In this document: piece after piece, positions 16,853 to 25,935 of the stretch | Numbering within the stretch: the stretch's first letter is position 1 | How the letters are laid out: each line of letters opens with the position of its first letter | Source of the DNA: Micromonospora globbae | Lineage (GTDB): Bacteria > Actinomycetota > Actinomycetes > Mycobacteriales > Micromonosporaceae | Direction: 5' to 3' | DNA length: 64,000 nt | Assembly (NCBI RefSeq): GCF_003610785.1 | Contig: NZ_RAQQ01000001.1 | Span: forward strand, 62,001-126,000 | The notes under the pieces: model-generated | The model's database searches: none | What the model was told of the DNA's origin: nothing | What the model saw: the letters and a program-made list of their open reading frames with translations, nothing else | Position numbers and translations under genes: made by a program

Positions 16853-17877
16853 CCGTGCTGCGTACCCCGGGCGGGCTCTCCCTGCGGTTCCGCCCCCGCG
16901 CGCTGGTCGTCGGCGCCGGCTGCGCCCTGCTCGCCGCCGGCCTCGGCGTCCTGGCCGTCGCCGGCGGCGACTACCCGATGAGCCCGGCCGACGTGCTGCG
17001 CACCCTCACCGGCGGCGGCACCCCGGCCGAGGAGTTCATCATCCACGAGCTGCGGCTGCCCCGGCTCGTCACGGCCCTGCTGGTCGGCGCGGCCCTGGCG
17101 CTGGCCGGCGCGGTCTTCCAGTCGCTGGTGCGCAACCCGCTGGGCAGCCCCGACATGCTCGGGTTCACCCAGGGCGCGTCGACCGGCGCGCTCGTGGTGG
17201 TCGTGCTGGGCGGCAGCAGCCTCGCCCTGTCCGGCGCCGCGGTGGCCAGCGGGCTGGCCACCGGCCTGCTCGTGTACGCCCTCGTCGCCCGCACCGGCGT
17301 GCACGGCTACCGGCTGGTCCTGGTCGGCATCGGCCTCAACGCGATCCTCACCGGGATCAACGGCTACCTGCTCACCCGGGCCCCGCTGATGGACGCCGCC
17401 CGCGCGGTGCTCTGGCTCACCGGCAGCCTCGACGGGCGGGGCTGGTCCGACGCCACCCCGCTGCTCGTGGTGCTCGCGGTGCTCACCCCGCTGGTGCTGC
17501 TCGGCTGCGGTCCGGCGCTGCGGATGATGGAGATGGGCGACGACACGGCCGCCGCGCTCGGCGTCCCCGTACGGCGGCTGCGCCTCGTGCTGCTCGGCGC
17601 GGCGGTGCTGCTGGTCGCCTTCGCGGCGGCGGCCGCCGGGCCGGTGTCGTTCGTGGCGCTCACCGCCCCGCACGTCGCCCGGCGACTCACCCGCTCCCCC
17701 GGGCCGAACCTGCTCCCCGCGATGTGCGTGGGCGCCACCCTGCTCGTGGGGGCCGACCTGCTGGGGCAACGGGTGTTCGCCGACCACCAGCTCCCGGCGG
17801 GCGCGATCACCGGCGCCGTGGGCGGGGCGTACCTGGTGTGGCTGCTGGCGGTGGAACGAAGGGCCGGGCGGCTGTGA
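16849..17877 (+). CDS. FecCD-family ferric-siderophore permease, subunit 2
   Basis: A 342-residue integral-membrane partner of the preceding permease. IIHELRLPRLVTALLVGAALALAGAVFQSLVRNPLGSPDMLGFTQGAS is the FecCD motif and GPVSFVALTAPHVARRL the conserved region before the last helices. Two non-identical FecCD subunits form the channel heterodimer in hydroxamate and catecholate importers. The GTG overlaps the preceding stop (GTGA). The TGA at its own end is part of a 39-bp repeat described separately. Confidence 0.93.
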   Translation: MTVLRTPGGLSLRFRPRALVVGAGCALLAAGLGVLAVAGGDYPMSPADVLRTLTGGGTPAEEFIIHELRLPRLVTALLVGAALALAGAVFQSLVRNPLGSPDMLGFTQGASTGALVVVVLGGSSLALSGAAVASGLATGLLVYALVARTGVHGYRLVLVGIGLNAILTGINGYLLTRAPLMDAARAVLWLTGSLDGRGWSDATPLLVVLAVLTPLVLLGCGPALRMMEMGDDTAAALGVPVRRLRLVLLGAAVLLVAFAAAAAGPVSFVALTAPHVARRLTRSPGPNLLPAMCVGATLLVGADLLGQRVFADHQLPAGAITGAVGGAYLVWLLAVERRAGRL

Positions 17878-17912
17878 GCGCGAGGAGTGAGCCTGCGAGC
17901 CCCGCGAACACC
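17874..17912 (+). repeat. 39-bp stop-codon-associated repeat, copy A
   Basis: A 39-bp element beginning GTGAGCGCGAGGAGTGAGC supplies the stop codon of the second permease and precedes the ATPase start. A second copy at 27140-27178 on the minus strand matches 33 of 39 bases and begins at a stop codon in exactly the same phase. Because it opens with GTG it can be mistaken for the N terminus of the next protein. Confidence 0.7.
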
Positions 17913-17951
17913 GACGGCGCGGTGACGTACGACGAGAACGGAGCACCACTG

Positions 17952-18776
17952 ATGGAGGCCGGCACCTCCCGCCTGAGCGGCACCGGGATGACCCTCGCCT
18001 ACGACCGGCGCACCATCGCCGAGGGGTTGACCGTCGCCGTCCCGGACCGGTCGTTCACGGTCGTCATCGGCCCCAACGCGTGCGGGAAGTCGACGCTGCT
18101 GCGGGCGCTGTCCCGGATGCTGAAGCCCACGGCCGGCGCGGTGCTGCTCGACGGCGAGGACATCCACCGCCGGTCGGCCCGCCAGGTGGCCCGCACGCTC
18201 GGGTTGCTGCCGCAGTCGTCCATCGCGCCGGACGGCATCACCGTGTCGGAGCTGGTGGCGCGGGGCCGCTACCCGCACCAGGGCCTGCTGCGGCAGTGGT
18301 CGCGCGAGGACGAGCGGGTGGTCGAGGAGTCGATGGCCGCCACGGGCGTCGACGACCTCGCCGACCGGGCGGTGGACGAGCTGTCCGGTGGGCAGCGCCA
18401 GCGGGTGTGGCTCGCCATGGCCCTGGCCCAGCAGACGCCGCTGCTGCTGCTCGACGAGCCGACCACCTACCTCGACATCGCCCACCAGATCGAGATCCTC
18501 GACCTCTGCGCCCGGCTGCACGATGAGCAGGGGCGCACCCTCGTCGCGGTGCTGCACGACCTGAACCACGCCGCCCGGTACGCCACGCACCTGATCGCGA
18601 TGCGCGACGGCCGGGTCGTCGCCGCCGGCCCGCCCGGCGAGGTGGTCACCGCCGAGCTGGTGGCGGAGGTCTTCGGGCTGCCCTGCCGGGTGATCGACGA
18701 CCCGGAGACCGGGACGCCGCTGGTCGTCCCGTCCGCCCGGCGGCGGGCCACGACCCTCGCCCCGGGGCCGGCGTGA
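17952..18776 (+). CDS. FecE-type ferric-siderophore ABC transporter ATPase
   Basis: A 274-residue cytoplasmic ATPase of the importer. Walker A is GPNACGKST, the signature is ELSGGQRQR, Walker B is LLLLDEPTTYLD, and the switch His lies in AVLHDLNHA. RTLGLLPQSS and GRYPHQGLLRQW are hallmarks of FecE/FepC siderophore ATPases. The frame is open from a GTG at 17874, but that stretch is the copy-A repeat. The ATG at 17952 has GGAG 8 bases upstream and gives the family length, so I prefer it. The C-terminal GTGA overlap links it to the acylase gene, which is therefore in the same iron-regulated operon. Confidence 0.92.
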   Translation: MEAGTSRLSGTGMTLAYDRRTIAEGLTVAVPDRSFTVVIGPNACGKSTLLRALSRMLKPTAGAVLLDGEDIHRRSARQVARTLGLLPQSSIAPDGITVSELVARGRYPHQGLLRQWSREDERVVEESMAATGVDDLADRAVDELSGGQRQRVWLAMALAQQTPLLLLDEPTTYLDIAHQIEILDLCARLHDEQGRTLVAVLHDLNHAARYATHLIAMRDGRVVAAGPPGEVVTAELVAEVFGLPCRVIDDPETGTPLVVPSARRRATTLAPGPA

Positions 18777-20830
18777 CCGTACGCGTCCTCCGCGACCCGT
18801 GGGGCGTCCCGCACCTGCGCGCGGCCGACGCCCACGCGCTCGTGGTGGCGCAGGGCCGGGTGACGGCGTACGACCGGGCGTGGCAGCTCGAGGTGGAGCG
18901 GCACCGCGCGCAGGGCACCAGCGCGTCGTTCCTCGGCGCCGGGGCCGTGGGGTGGGACCGCTTCGCGCGGCAGGCGAGGTTGGCCGACACGGCCCGCCGC
19001 TGCTACGCGGCGCTCGATCCCGCCACCGCCGCCTGGGTACGCGGCTACGTCGACGGGGTCAACGCCGGGCTGCCCGCCGGGGCCGCCCGGACGCCCGAGT
19101 TCGCCGCCGTCGGGCTGGCACCCGGCCGGTGGGAGCCGTGGACGCCGCTGGCCGTGTGGCTGTCCCACCACGTCCTCTTCGCGAACGTGCCCACGAAGCT
19201 GTGGCGGGAGCACGTCGCCGGTCGGCTCGGCGAGCGGTGGATCTCCCTGTTCGAGGCCGACTCGCCGGCCACCGCCGGCAGCAACGGCTGGCTGCTGGCC
19301 GGCGACCGGACGGCCTCGGGCGCGGCGCTGCTCGCCGGTGACCCGCACCGGTTCATCGAGGACCCGGGCGTGTACCAGCAGATCCGGTTGGCCTGCCCCG
19401 AGTACGACGTGGTCGGCTTGGCCGTTCCCGGGGTGCCCGGCATCGCCCACTTCGGGCACACCGGCGGCGTGGCCTGGGCCATCACCAACGCGATGGCCGA
19501 CTACCAGGACCTCTACGCCGAGCGGTTGCGCCGCCGGGGTGGCGCCGTGGAGGCGTACGGCCCGGACGGCTGGGAGCCGGCCGCCGCGCACACCGAGGTC
19601 GTGGAGGTGGCCGGCGGCGGCCCGGTCGAGGTCGAGGCCGTGGAGACCGCGCGGGGGCCGGTGGTCGCCGGCGGCCCGGACGACGGGACGGGAATCAGCC
19701 TGCGCCACCCGCCCCGGGTGCGGGCCGACCTGGGCTTCGCCGCGCTGCCGGCGCTGCTGCGCGCCCGCACGGTGGCCGACGTGGACGCGGCGGTCGACCA
19801 CTGGATCGAGCCGGTCAACGTGCTCCAGGCCGCCGACACCGCCGGTGGGCTGCTGCACCGGGTGGCCGGGGCCGTGCCGCTGCGGCACCCGGCGAACCGG
19901 CTGCGCGTGGTGCCCGCCTGGGTGCGGGAGCACGCCTGGCGGGGCTGGTACGCCCCGATGCCCCGCGCCGAGGTGCGCGGCCGGGCGGTGATGGCCAACG
20001 CGCGTGAGCTGGCCGCGCCGCTCGGGGTCGAGTTCGCCCCGCCGTACCGGGCGGACCGGATCCGCGAGCTGCTCGACGCCGGATCCGACTGGACGGCCGA
20101 GGCGATGGCGTCGGTGCACACCGACACGCACCTCGGCGCGGCGGAACCGCTGCTGGCCCGGCTCGGCGCGCTCACCGGGCTCGGTCCGGCGGCCACGGCG
20201 CTGCGCGACCGGCTGCTGCGCTGGGATCGCCGGATGGCCGCCGACAGCCGCGACGCGGCCGCGTACGCGCTGGTCCGGGCCGCCCTGGTGCGGCGGGTCG
20301 CGGCGCACCCGGCGCTGGCCCCGCTCGCCGACCCACCGGCGTACCCCGAGGTGTTCCAACCCTGGCTGGCGCTCACGCCGCGGGTGGCCCTCGCGCTGGA
20401 GGCGGTGCTGGCCTGCGGGCTGCTGCCCGCCGGCGACCCGGAGGCCCTGGTGCGCGCCGCCGTCGAGGAGGTGGCCGGCGCGTACGCCGACGGTCCGCCG
20501 CCCTGGGGTGAGCTGCACCGGCTCGCCCCGTGGCGGGCGCTGCCCGGGCCGGACGAGGGCGCCGGCCCGCCGCTGGCGGGTGACCACGACTGCGTCCTCG
20601 CCACCTCCAGCACGCCCGGGGTCACGCACCACTGCCTGCGGGGGCCGGCGGCGCGCTTCGTGTGGGACCTCGGGGACCGCTCCCGCAGCCGCTGGGTGGT
20701 GCCGTTCGGCGCCGCCGGGGTGCCCGGCCACCCGCACCACCGGGACCAGACGCCGGCCTGGCTGGCCGGCGACCTGCTGCCGGTGACCACCGACTGGGAC
20801 CAGCTCACCGAGGAGCGCGATGTCCACTGA
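18773..20830 (+). CDS. Penicillin-acylase-family Ntn hydrolase in the siderophore uptake operon
   Basis: A 685-residue peptidase S45 protein. These are made as one chain and self-cleave so that an internal Ser becomes the N-terminal nucleophile. Here the segment GSNGW places the predicted nucleophile at Ser170; ITNAMADYQDLYAERL further on is a family hallmark. The N terminus begins directly with the enzyme domain (RVLRDPWGVPHLRA), with no signal peptide, whereas classical penicillin acylases and PvdQ are exported; this one should be cytoplasmic. Coupled to the ATPase by GTGA. I infer deacylation of imported or endogenous acylated siderophore, but amide substrates of other kinds cannot be excluded. 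Confidence 0.88.
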   Translation: MTVRVLRDPWGVPHLRAADAHALVVAQGRVTAYDRAWQLEVERHRAQGTSASFLGAGAVGWDRFARQARLADTARRCYAALDPATAAWVRGYVDGVNAGLPAGAARTPEFAAVGLAPGRWEPWTPLAVWLSHHVLFANVPTKLWREHVAGRLGERWISLFEADSPATAGSNGWLLAGDRTASGAALLAGDPHRFIEDPGVYQQIRLACPEYDVVGLAVPGVPGIAHFGHTGGVAWAITNAMADYQDLYAERLRRRGGAVEAYGPDGWEPAAAHTEVVEVAGGGPVEVEAVETARGPVVAGGPDDGTGISLRHPPRVRADLGFAALPALLRARTVADVDAAVDHWIEPVNVLQAADTAGGLLHRVAGAVPLRHPANRLRVVPAWVREHAWRGWYAPMPRAEVRGRAVMANARELAAPLGVEFAPPYRADRIRELLDAGSDWTAEAMASVHTDTHLGAAEPLLARLGALTGLGPAATALRDRLLRWDRRMAADSRDAAAYALVRAALVRRVAAHPALAPLADPPAYPEVFQPWLALTPRVALALEAVLACGLLPAGDPEALVRAAVEEVAGAYADGPPPWGELHRLAPWRALPGPDEGAGPPLAGDHDCVLATSSTPGVTHHCLRGPAARFVWDLGDRSRSRWVVPFGAAGVPGHPHHRDQTPAWLAGDLLPVTTDWDQLTEERDVH

Positions 20831-21416
20831 CCCGGCCGACGCCGCCACCCCGGCCGGCGCTGACGCGCGGCACCACGACGACCGGCTGGTCGCCGGGCTC
20901 GGGCGGGTCACCATCCGTCCCGTCGACCCGGACCGCGACGCCGACCTGCTGCACGGCTGGGTGACGCAGGAGCGGGCCCGGTTCTGGGGCATGCGCTACG
21001 CCAGCCGGGAGCGGGTCCGGGAGATCTACGCGTACCTGGACTCGCTCACGACGCACCACGCCTACCTCGTGCACCGGGACGGGCGGCCGGCGGCGCTGCT
21101 GCAGACGTACGAGCCGGCCGCCGACCCCGTCGGCGCCTGCTATCCGGTGCGGCCGGGGGACCTCGGGCTGCACCTGCTCGTGGGCCCGCCGGAGCGGGTC
21201 GAGCCGGGGTTCACCGGGCGGCTGCTCGGCGCGCTGCTCGACTTCGTCTGGGCCGACCCGGCCCGGTCGCGGCTCGTGGCCGAGCCGGACGCGCGCAACG
21301 AGAAGATGATCGCGCGGCTGCTGCGGACCGGATTCCGGCTCGGCCCCCTCGTCGACCTGCCGGACAAGCGCGCGCGGCTGCTCTTCCTCGACCGGGCGCC
21401 CGTGGGCGGGTCGTGA
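20820..21416 (+). CDS. Second siderophore-type GNAT acyltransferase
   Basis: A 198-residue acetyltransferase of the AlcB/RhbD/IucB-type branch. VTIRPVDPDRDADLLHGWVTQERARFWGM and GDLGLHLLVGPPERVEPGFTGRLLGALLDFVW match the domain organisation of the DesC-like protein at 10229, and RLVAEPDARNEKMIARLLRTGFRLG is the second hallmark. It overlaps the acylase gene by 11 bases, so acylase and acyltransferase are coupled. I infer an acyl-exchange pair that trims and re-acylates a hydroxamate siderophore. It could instead be an alternative DesC of different chain-length preference. Confidence 0.87.
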   Translation: MSTDPADAATPAGADARHHDDRLVAGLGRVTIRPVDPDRDADLLHGWVTQERARFWGMRYASRERVREIYAYLDSLTTHHAYLVHRDGRPAALLQTYEPAADPVGACYPVRPGDLGLHLLVGPPERVEPGFTGRLLGALLDFVWADPARSRLVAEPDARNEKMIARLLRTGFRLGPLVDLPDKRARLLFLDRAPVGGS

Positions 21417-21429
21417 GGCGACCGCGTCG

Positions 21430-21470
21430 GCAGGGCCCCCTCCACCGGGTCCGCTCGGGAGGGGGCCTGC
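21430..21470. terminator. Bidirectional terminator hairpin after the siderophore importer operon
   Basis: GCAGG plus CCCCCTCC pair with GGAGGGGG plus CCTGC, a 13-bp GC-rich stem with one bulged base and a 14-base loop. It lies 14 bases after the acyltransferase stop and 20 bases from the convergent protease stop, so it should serve both. Confidence 0.75.
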
Positions 21471-21489
21471 TCGCCCGGGCCGGTCGCCG

Positions 21490-22386
21490 TCAGGGGATGG
21501 TCAGCCCGTACGCGGCGAGGATCTCGCCGATCGGCTGGTAGAAGCTCGTGCCGCCGCTGGTGCAGTTGCCGCTTCCGCCGGAGAGGAGACCGATGATCCG
21601 GCCCGTGGCGGCCACGTAGAGCGGGCCGCCGCTGTCGCCCGGTTCGGCGCAGATGTTGGTGCGGATGAGGCCGTACACGGCGCCCTCGGCGTAGTTGACG
21701 GTCTGGTTCAACGCCGTGATGACGCCGCACCGCACACCGGTGGTGGACCCGCTGCGGCAGACCGCCAGGCCGATGGTGGCGCTGGCGGTGCCGGTGACGG
21801 TGAGCAGGCCCGGGTAGGTGTACACGGCGCTCGGGTGGGCGACGGTGCCGGTGTAGCGCACCACGCCGTAGTCGTTGCCGGGGAAGCTGCTGCCGGTCCG
21901 CACGCCGAGCACGGTGGCGCCGGCGGGGTCGGCGTACCAGGTGCCGGCGATGCTGGCGCAGTGACCGGCGGTGACGAAGTACCAGGTCGTGCCGCTGCGT
22001 ACGTTGGCGCCGAGCGAGCATCGGCCACCGCCGCCGTAGATGGCCTGGCCACCCGCGATCAGGGTGCTGAGGCGCCCGGGTTCGTGGCGGAGCACGGCGC
22101 CGGCCCGGGCCGCGGTGTCCCGCAGCGCGGCCAGGTCGCGGCCGGTGACGGTGTCGTCGACGGTGAGGGTCATGCGGCCGGTGGCCGGATCGAGGCCCCA
22201 GGTCGTGCCGGCGGTGTGGATCTCGGCGAGGATCCGGGCCGCGGCGGCCGGGTCGGGCCGGGCCTGCGCGGCGGCCGGGTCGGGCCGGGCCTGCGCGGCG
22301 GCCGGGTCGGGCCGGGCCTGCGCGGCGGCCGGGGTGCCGACGAGCAGGGCGGTCAGGACGAGGACGACGAGCGGGAGTCGACGCAT
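21490..22386 (-). CDS. Secreted streptogrisin/alpha-lytic-type S1 serine protease
   Basis: A 298-residue extracellular chymotrypsin-fold protease. Residues 1-28 are a signal peptide. Residues 29-55 are three AAAQARPDP units, then a propeptide to about residue 110. The mature domain shows the triad: His142 in TAGHC, Asp172 in NDYGVV, Ser252 in GDSGGP, plus paired Cys. The ATG at 22386 follows GGAGG by 5 bases. The propeptide is shorter than in classical alpha-lytic proteases. It faces the siderophore operon across a shared terminator. Substrate is unknown; general nutrient proteolysis is likely. Confidence 0.92.
   Translation of the reverse strand: MRRLPLVVLVLTALLVGTPAAAQARPDPAAAQARPDPAAAQARPDPAAAARILAEIHTAGTTWGLDPATGRMTLTVDDTVTGRDLAALRDTAARAGAVLRHEPGRLSTLIAGGQAIYGGGGRCSLGANVRSGTTWYFVTAGHCASIAGTWYADPAGATVLGVRTGSSFPGNDYGVVRYTGTVAHPSAVYTYPGLLTVTGTASATIGLAVCRSGSTTGVRCGVITALNQTVNYAEGAVYGLIRTNICAEPGDSGGPLYVAATGRIIGLLSGGSGNCTSGGTSFYQPIGEILAAYGLTIP
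22244..22324. repeat. 27-bp tandem repeat (3 units) in the protease propeptide
   Basis: Three identical 27-bp units, starting at 22244, 22271 and 22298, plus a partial fourth, encode AAAQARPDP three times right after the signal peptide. Exact identity at the DNA level suggests recent slippage and likely copy-number variation between strains. Confidence 0.85.
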
Positions 22387-22465
22387 CGGACCTCCTACCA
22401 ATCGTTGATTGTCGATGCGTTCCCAGCATCCGCCCGGTCGGCGGGGTCCACAAGCCCCGGTGCGG

Positions 22466-23296
22466 TCAGGGCGCGGGCAGCACCACCCGGGGCAGGGCGG
22501 GGGTGCCGCGGGGACGCCACTCCCGCGGGTAGCCCAACGACACCTCCTCGAAGCGGACGCCGTCGTGCCAGGTCGTCCGCGGGATGTGCAGGTGGCCGTA
22601 GACGACGGCCGTCGCGCGGAAGCGCAGGTGCCAGTCGGCCGTGCGCGTGGTGCCGCACCACTGGGCGAACTCCGGGTGGCGCAGCACCCGGGTCGGCTCC
22701 CGCACCAGCGGGAAGTGGTTGACCAGCACGGTCGGCAGGGTCGGGTCGGTGGCGGCGAGCCGCCGCTCGGTCCACGCCACCCGGGCCGCGCACCAGGCGT
22801 CCCGGCTCGGGTACGGGTCGGGGTGCAACAACACCTCGTCGGTGCAGATCACCCCGGCGTCGTACGCGCGGCGCAGCGACTCCTCCTTCGTGGACGTCCC
22901 GGGGGCGTGGAAGGAGTAGTCGTAGAGCACGAACAGGGGTGCCACGATCACCGGGCCGCCCGGGCCGGACCACACCGGGTACGCGTCCTCGGGAGTGTGC
23001 ACCCCCACCTCCCGGCACATGTCGACCAGCGCCCGGTACCGGGCCTCGCCCCGCAGCGGGACGGGATCGTCGCGCAGTGTCCACAGCTCGTGGTTGCCGG
23101 GCGCCCAGACCACGGTGGCGAACCGGTCGCGCAGCGACGCCAGGGTGTCGCGGACGTCGGCCACGCGCTCGGCCACGTCACCGGCGACGATCAGCCAGTC
23201 GTCGTCGGACTCGGGGCGCAGCCCGTCGACGATCGCGCGGTTGTCGGCGTACCGCACGTGCAGGTCGCTGACCGCGAGGAGCCGGCCCCCGCTCAC
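22466..23296 (-). CDS. Calcineurin-like metallophosphoesterase
   Basis: A 276-residue cytoplasmic phosphoesterase with the complete five-motif metal site: [12 protein letters not shown] (D-x-H), VAGDVAE (GD), APGNHELW (GNHE), LVNHFPL (H) and YGHLHIP (GHxH). The substrate is unknown; proteins of this subgroup are common single-copy actinobacterial genes and are often found near phosphopantetheinyl transferases, which is not the case here. The GTG at 23296 puts the first motif at residue 9. The ends are flanked by a short intergenic region containing a REP-like palindrome on the upstream side. Confidence 0.85.
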   Translation of the reverse strand: MSGGRLLAVSDLHVRYADNRAIVDGLRPESDDDWLIVAGDVAERVADVRDTLASLRDRFATVVWAPGNHELWTLRDDPVPLRGEARYRALVDMCREVGVHTPEDAYPVWSGPGGPVIVAPLFVLYDYSFHAPGTSTKEESLRRAYDAGVICTDEVLLHPDPYPSRDAWCAARVAWTERRLAATDPTLPTVLVNHFPLVREPTRVLRHPEFAQWCGTTRTADWHLRFRATAVVYGHLHIPRTTWHDGVRFEEVSLGYPREWRPRGTPALPRVVLPAP

Positions 23297-23376
23297 CGCG
23301 CCCGTCCCCCGTCGGCGAGGCCACGCCCACCGAACCGTCGTACCCGCACGCCCGCACCCCCGGCTCCCACCCGCGT

Positions 23377-23433
23377 GATCATGACGTTAGCGGCAGCGGC
23401 ACCGGCGTGTCGCCCCCGCCAACCTCATGATCG
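23377..23433. repeat. REP-like palindrome, copy 1
   Basis: The right arm CCCCGCCAACCTCATGATCG (23414-23433) is identical at 20 of 20 bases to the arm at 44644-44663. The left arm from 23377 is its decayed complement (GATCATGACGTTAGCGGC, three mismatches). It lies between two minus-strand genes and can form a stem-loop in the transcript. Confidence 0.8.
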
Positions 23434-23457
23434 CCGGGGTGGCGGGGGTCGGGGCGC

Positions 23458-24039
23458 TCAGGGCAGCTCGTGTCTCACCCAGGCGGCGAGGTCCCGGGCG
23501 CAGTCGTCGACGGCGTCCCGCCAGGCCCGGTCGGCGCCCTCGCCGGCCTCGTCGCTGACCCGCTTGACCATCCGGCAGGGCACGCCGGCGCGGGCCGCCG
23601 CCCAGGCCACCGCGTACCCCTCCATGTCGACCAGGTCCGCCCGGCGGGCGAGCCGGGCCCGGGCGTCCTCGTCGGCCACGAACGTGTCGCCGGTGGCGAG
23701 CACCGCGGTCCGCGTGCCGAGGGTCAGCGGCGCGCCGTAGACCTGGCCGGTGAGGGTGCGCAGCAGCTCGGTGTCGAGGTCGTGCTGGAGCACCGTGCCG
23801 ATCTCGTGGAGGCCGGCCCACCCCGGGCGCAGCGCCCCGGCGGTGCCGAGGTTGAGCACCAGGCTCGGTTTCGGGCCGGACGCCAGCACGGTCGCCACCG
23901 CGGTCGCCGCGTTGACCTTGCCCATGCCGGTGAGCAGCACCGGCAGGTCGTCGCCGAGATGCGCGGCCTCCTCCTGCACGGCAAGCACCAGCAGCGGCGC
24001 GTCGGCCCGGATCTCACCCCGAAGAATCACGGGGCGCAT
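23458..24039 (-). CDS. Nucleoside phosphorylase-fold nucleosidase (MTA/SAH nucleosidase-like)
   Basis: A 193-residue protein of the PNP/UDP phosphorylase superfamily. LTGMGKVNAATAVATVLASGP, LVLNLGTAGAL and DLVDMEGYAVAWAAARAGVP (the ME(x) purine/ribose-binding motif) are the family signatures, and RVSDEAGEGA supplies the catalytic Asp (SD). Members cleave methylthioadenosine, S-adenosylhomocysteine or 6-amino-6-deoxyfutalosine, or act as phosphorylases; at 193 residues it is shorter than MtnN (about 230). The pathway cannot be fixed from the neighbours. The ATG at 24039 is the first plausible start. Confidence 0.82.
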   Translation of the reverse strand: MRPVILRGEIRADAPLLVLAVQEEAAHLGDDLPVLLTGMGKVNAATAVATVLASGPKPSLVLNLGTAGALRPGWAGLHEIGTVLQHDLDTELLRTLTGQVYGAPLTLGTRTAVLATGDTFVADEDARARLARRADLVDMEGYAVAWAAARAGVPCRMVKRVSDEAGEGADRAWRDAVDDCARDLAAWVRHELP

Positions 24040-24142
24040 CGTACGGTCCGGCCGGGTCGCGGCCGCGGGCGGACGCCGGCGCGGCGACCGCCGTCACCCG
24101 GGGCGGCGTCACCCGCCGGACACGCGGCGCGGGCGTCCACGG

Positions 24143-25018
24143 TCAGCCGGCGGCGACCGGCGCGGCGGGGCGTCCGGCGACCGGCACGTCCACGGCGAGC
24201 AGCGCGCCGTCGAGCGGCCCCGGGTCGGCCAGGCCGTACCGGGCGGTGGTCACGAACAGCCGGCGCAGGCCCGGCCCGCCGAGGCAGACGCTCGTCGGCT
24301 GCGCGGCGGGCAGCCGGACCTCGCGGTCCAGCGTGCCGTCCGGCCGGTAGCGGCGCACCGCGGCGCCGCCCCACAGCGCCACCCAGAGGTGGTCCTCCGC
24401 GTCCACCGTCATGCCGTCCGGTGCGCCCTCGGCGGGGTCGAGCCGCAGGAACGGCGCACGGTCGCCGAGCGCCCCCGTGGCGGGGTCGACGGTGAAACGG
24501 TCGACGTGCCCGCGCGGGGTGTCGGCGAGGTACAGGGTGGCGCCGGCGCCGTCGAACGCGGGACCGTTGGCGATCGTCAGCCCGGTCACCACCGGCACCG
24601 GGGCGGCGCCCGGGTCCATCCGGTAGAGGGAGCCGCCGCCGGGCACCCCCGCGTACGTCATGCTGCCGACCCAGAACCGGCCCCGCGGGTCGGCGGCCCC
24701 GTCGTTCATCCGCACCGGCTCGCTCCGGCCGCCCTCCAGGTCGGCGACCGGCCGCCGCCCACCGTCGGCCGTCAGGCGGACGACGCCGGTGCCGGCCGCG
24801 GCGAGCCACTCCCCCGGCCGTCCCGCCACCGGTGCGACGGCGCCCAGGGGGACGTCCAGCCGCAGCAGCTCGGCCAACGGCGCGGGGCGCGCGGCGTCGG
24901 TGGTGAGCAGCCGCCCGGCGAGCAGGTCGACGAGGACCAGGCGGTCGTCCACCCAGCGGGCTCCCTCGCCCAGCTCCAACCGGTCGTCGCTCCACGCGGT
25001 CGGCTCGGTCAGCTCCAT
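24143..25018 (-). CDS. SMP-30/gluconolactonase-family lactonase
   Basis: A 291-residue six-bladed beta-propeller lactonase. LELGEGARWVDDRLVLVDLLAGRL carries the metal Glu, MNDGAADPRGRFWVGSM the metal Asn and substrate region, GLTIANGPAFD the second Asn and ADTPRGHVDRF the family motif; GAPDGMTVDAEDHLWVALW supplies the catalytic Asp. Members hydrolyse sugar lactones. It is the last gene of a minus-strand run with galactonate dehydratase, so galactono-1,4-lactone is the inferred substrate. The ATG follows GGAGGAGAG. It overlaps the mutarotase-like gene by 10 bases. Confidence 0.9.
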   Translation of the reverse strand: MELTEPTAWSDDRLELGEGARWVDDRLVLVDLLAGRLLTTDAARPAPLAELLRLDVPLGAVAPVAGRPGEWLAAAGTGVVRLTADGGRRPVADLEGGRSEPVRMNDGAADPRGRFWVGSMTYAGVPGGGSLYRMDPGAAPVPVVTGLTIANGPAFDGAGATLYLADTPRGHVDRFTVDPATGALGDRAPFLRLDPAEGAPDGMTVDAEDHLWVALWGGAAVRRYRPDGTLDREVRLPAAQPTSVCLGGPGLRRLFVTTARYGLADPGPLDGALLAVDVPVAGRPAAPVAAG

Positions 25019-25935
25019 CTCTCCTCCTCGTGACGCGGCGGGACACCCGGGGCGGGCCGGTCCGGTGCGGTGGCCGGCCGGTGGGCGGAGACGGTCAGCC
25101 GCCAGGCGACCTCCCCGGTGGACGGCACGGTCGCGGCGTCGTCCGGCCCGGCGTCGGCCAGGTCGAAGGCCGCGCCGAGCATCGGTTCGACGCCGACGCT
25201 GCGGTAGGGGCGGCCCTCGGGCCAGCCCCGCAGGTTGCGCCAGAGCCCGAGGCCGCGAGGCTGGTCGGCGCACTCCAGCTCGAACGTCAGCACGTCGGGC
25301 GGGTCGACGACCCGGACCCGGGAGCAGCCCACGAGCACCGCGCCGACGGCGGTGCCGTCGTCGGGACCGAGCGCGTCCAGCGCCAGCCCGGCCGGCGCCG
25401 GCCAGTCACCGGTCAGCCAGGGCCGTCCCGACGGCCACGCCCCGGGCGGCAGCGACGCGGCGGCCTCCGGGTGCAGCCGGGTCGGGGTGCCGGCGGGCGC
25501 GTCCAGGCGGGCGGCCGGCGACAGGTCGAGCAGGGCGTGCGCCGCCCAGAGGAACCGGTAGCCGGGGTCGGCGGCGAGACGGTAGTCGGCCACGACGGCC
25601 CCGGAGCGTACGGCGATCCGGCGGGTGAGGGCGAAGCGCGGGCACTCGACGACCGCCTCGCCGGGGCCGGTGTCGCGCCACGGCCGGGACCAGGCGTCCC
25701 CGTGGTCGGGCGTGCCCCGCACGGTGGGCACGCACTCCTCCAGCCCGCCGGCGTCCACGAACGCCGCGCCCGGCGACACGGTGTCGCGGCCCGGCTCCGG
25801 CCCCCGCCAAAGCCACTCCCTCCCGCCGCCGCGCAGGCTCGTCCAGCGCCCGCCCAACGCCGTGTCGACGTCCACCCGCAGCGGCACCGTCCCCGGTGGA
25901 ACCGCACCGGCGGGCGTCGCCGGTGCGCTCACCAT
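25009..25935 (-). CDS. Aldose-1-epimerase (galactose mutarotase)-like protein
   Basis: A 308-residue galactose-mutarotase-fold protein. GGRWTSLRGGGREWLW in the first strands and GGLEECVPT, HALLDLS and GVEPMLGAAFDL correspond to the family core, including a Glu at the position of the catalytic base. Canonical NHxYFNL and PxxxD motifs are not obvious, so it is a divergent member; many such proteins sit in sugar-acid operons. It overlaps dgoD by 7 bases. Anomer conversion of galactose ahead of oxidation is the inferred role. Confidence 0.72.
   Translation of the reverse strand: MVSAPATPAGAVPPGTVPLRVDVDTALGGRWTSLRGGGREWLWRGPEPGRDTVSPGAAFVDAGGLEECVPTVRGTPDHGDAWSRPWRDTGPGEAVVECPRFALTRRIAVRSGAVVADYRLAADPGYRFLWAAHALLDLSPAARLDAPAGTPTRLHPEAAASLPPGAWPSGRPWLTGDWPAPAGLALDALGPDDGTAVGAVLVGCSRVRVVDPPDVLTFELECADQPRGLGLWRNLRGWPEGRPYRSVGVEPMLGAAFDLADAGPDDAATVPSTGEVAWRLTVSAHRPATAPDRPAPGVPPRHEEERWS

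Noticed and set aside
17874..17951. N-terminal extension of the siderophore ATPase from GTG 17874.
   Set aside because: The extension is the 39-bp repeat plus low-complexity sequence, and a good Shine-Dalgarno with ATG is at 17952; family length supports the shorter form.
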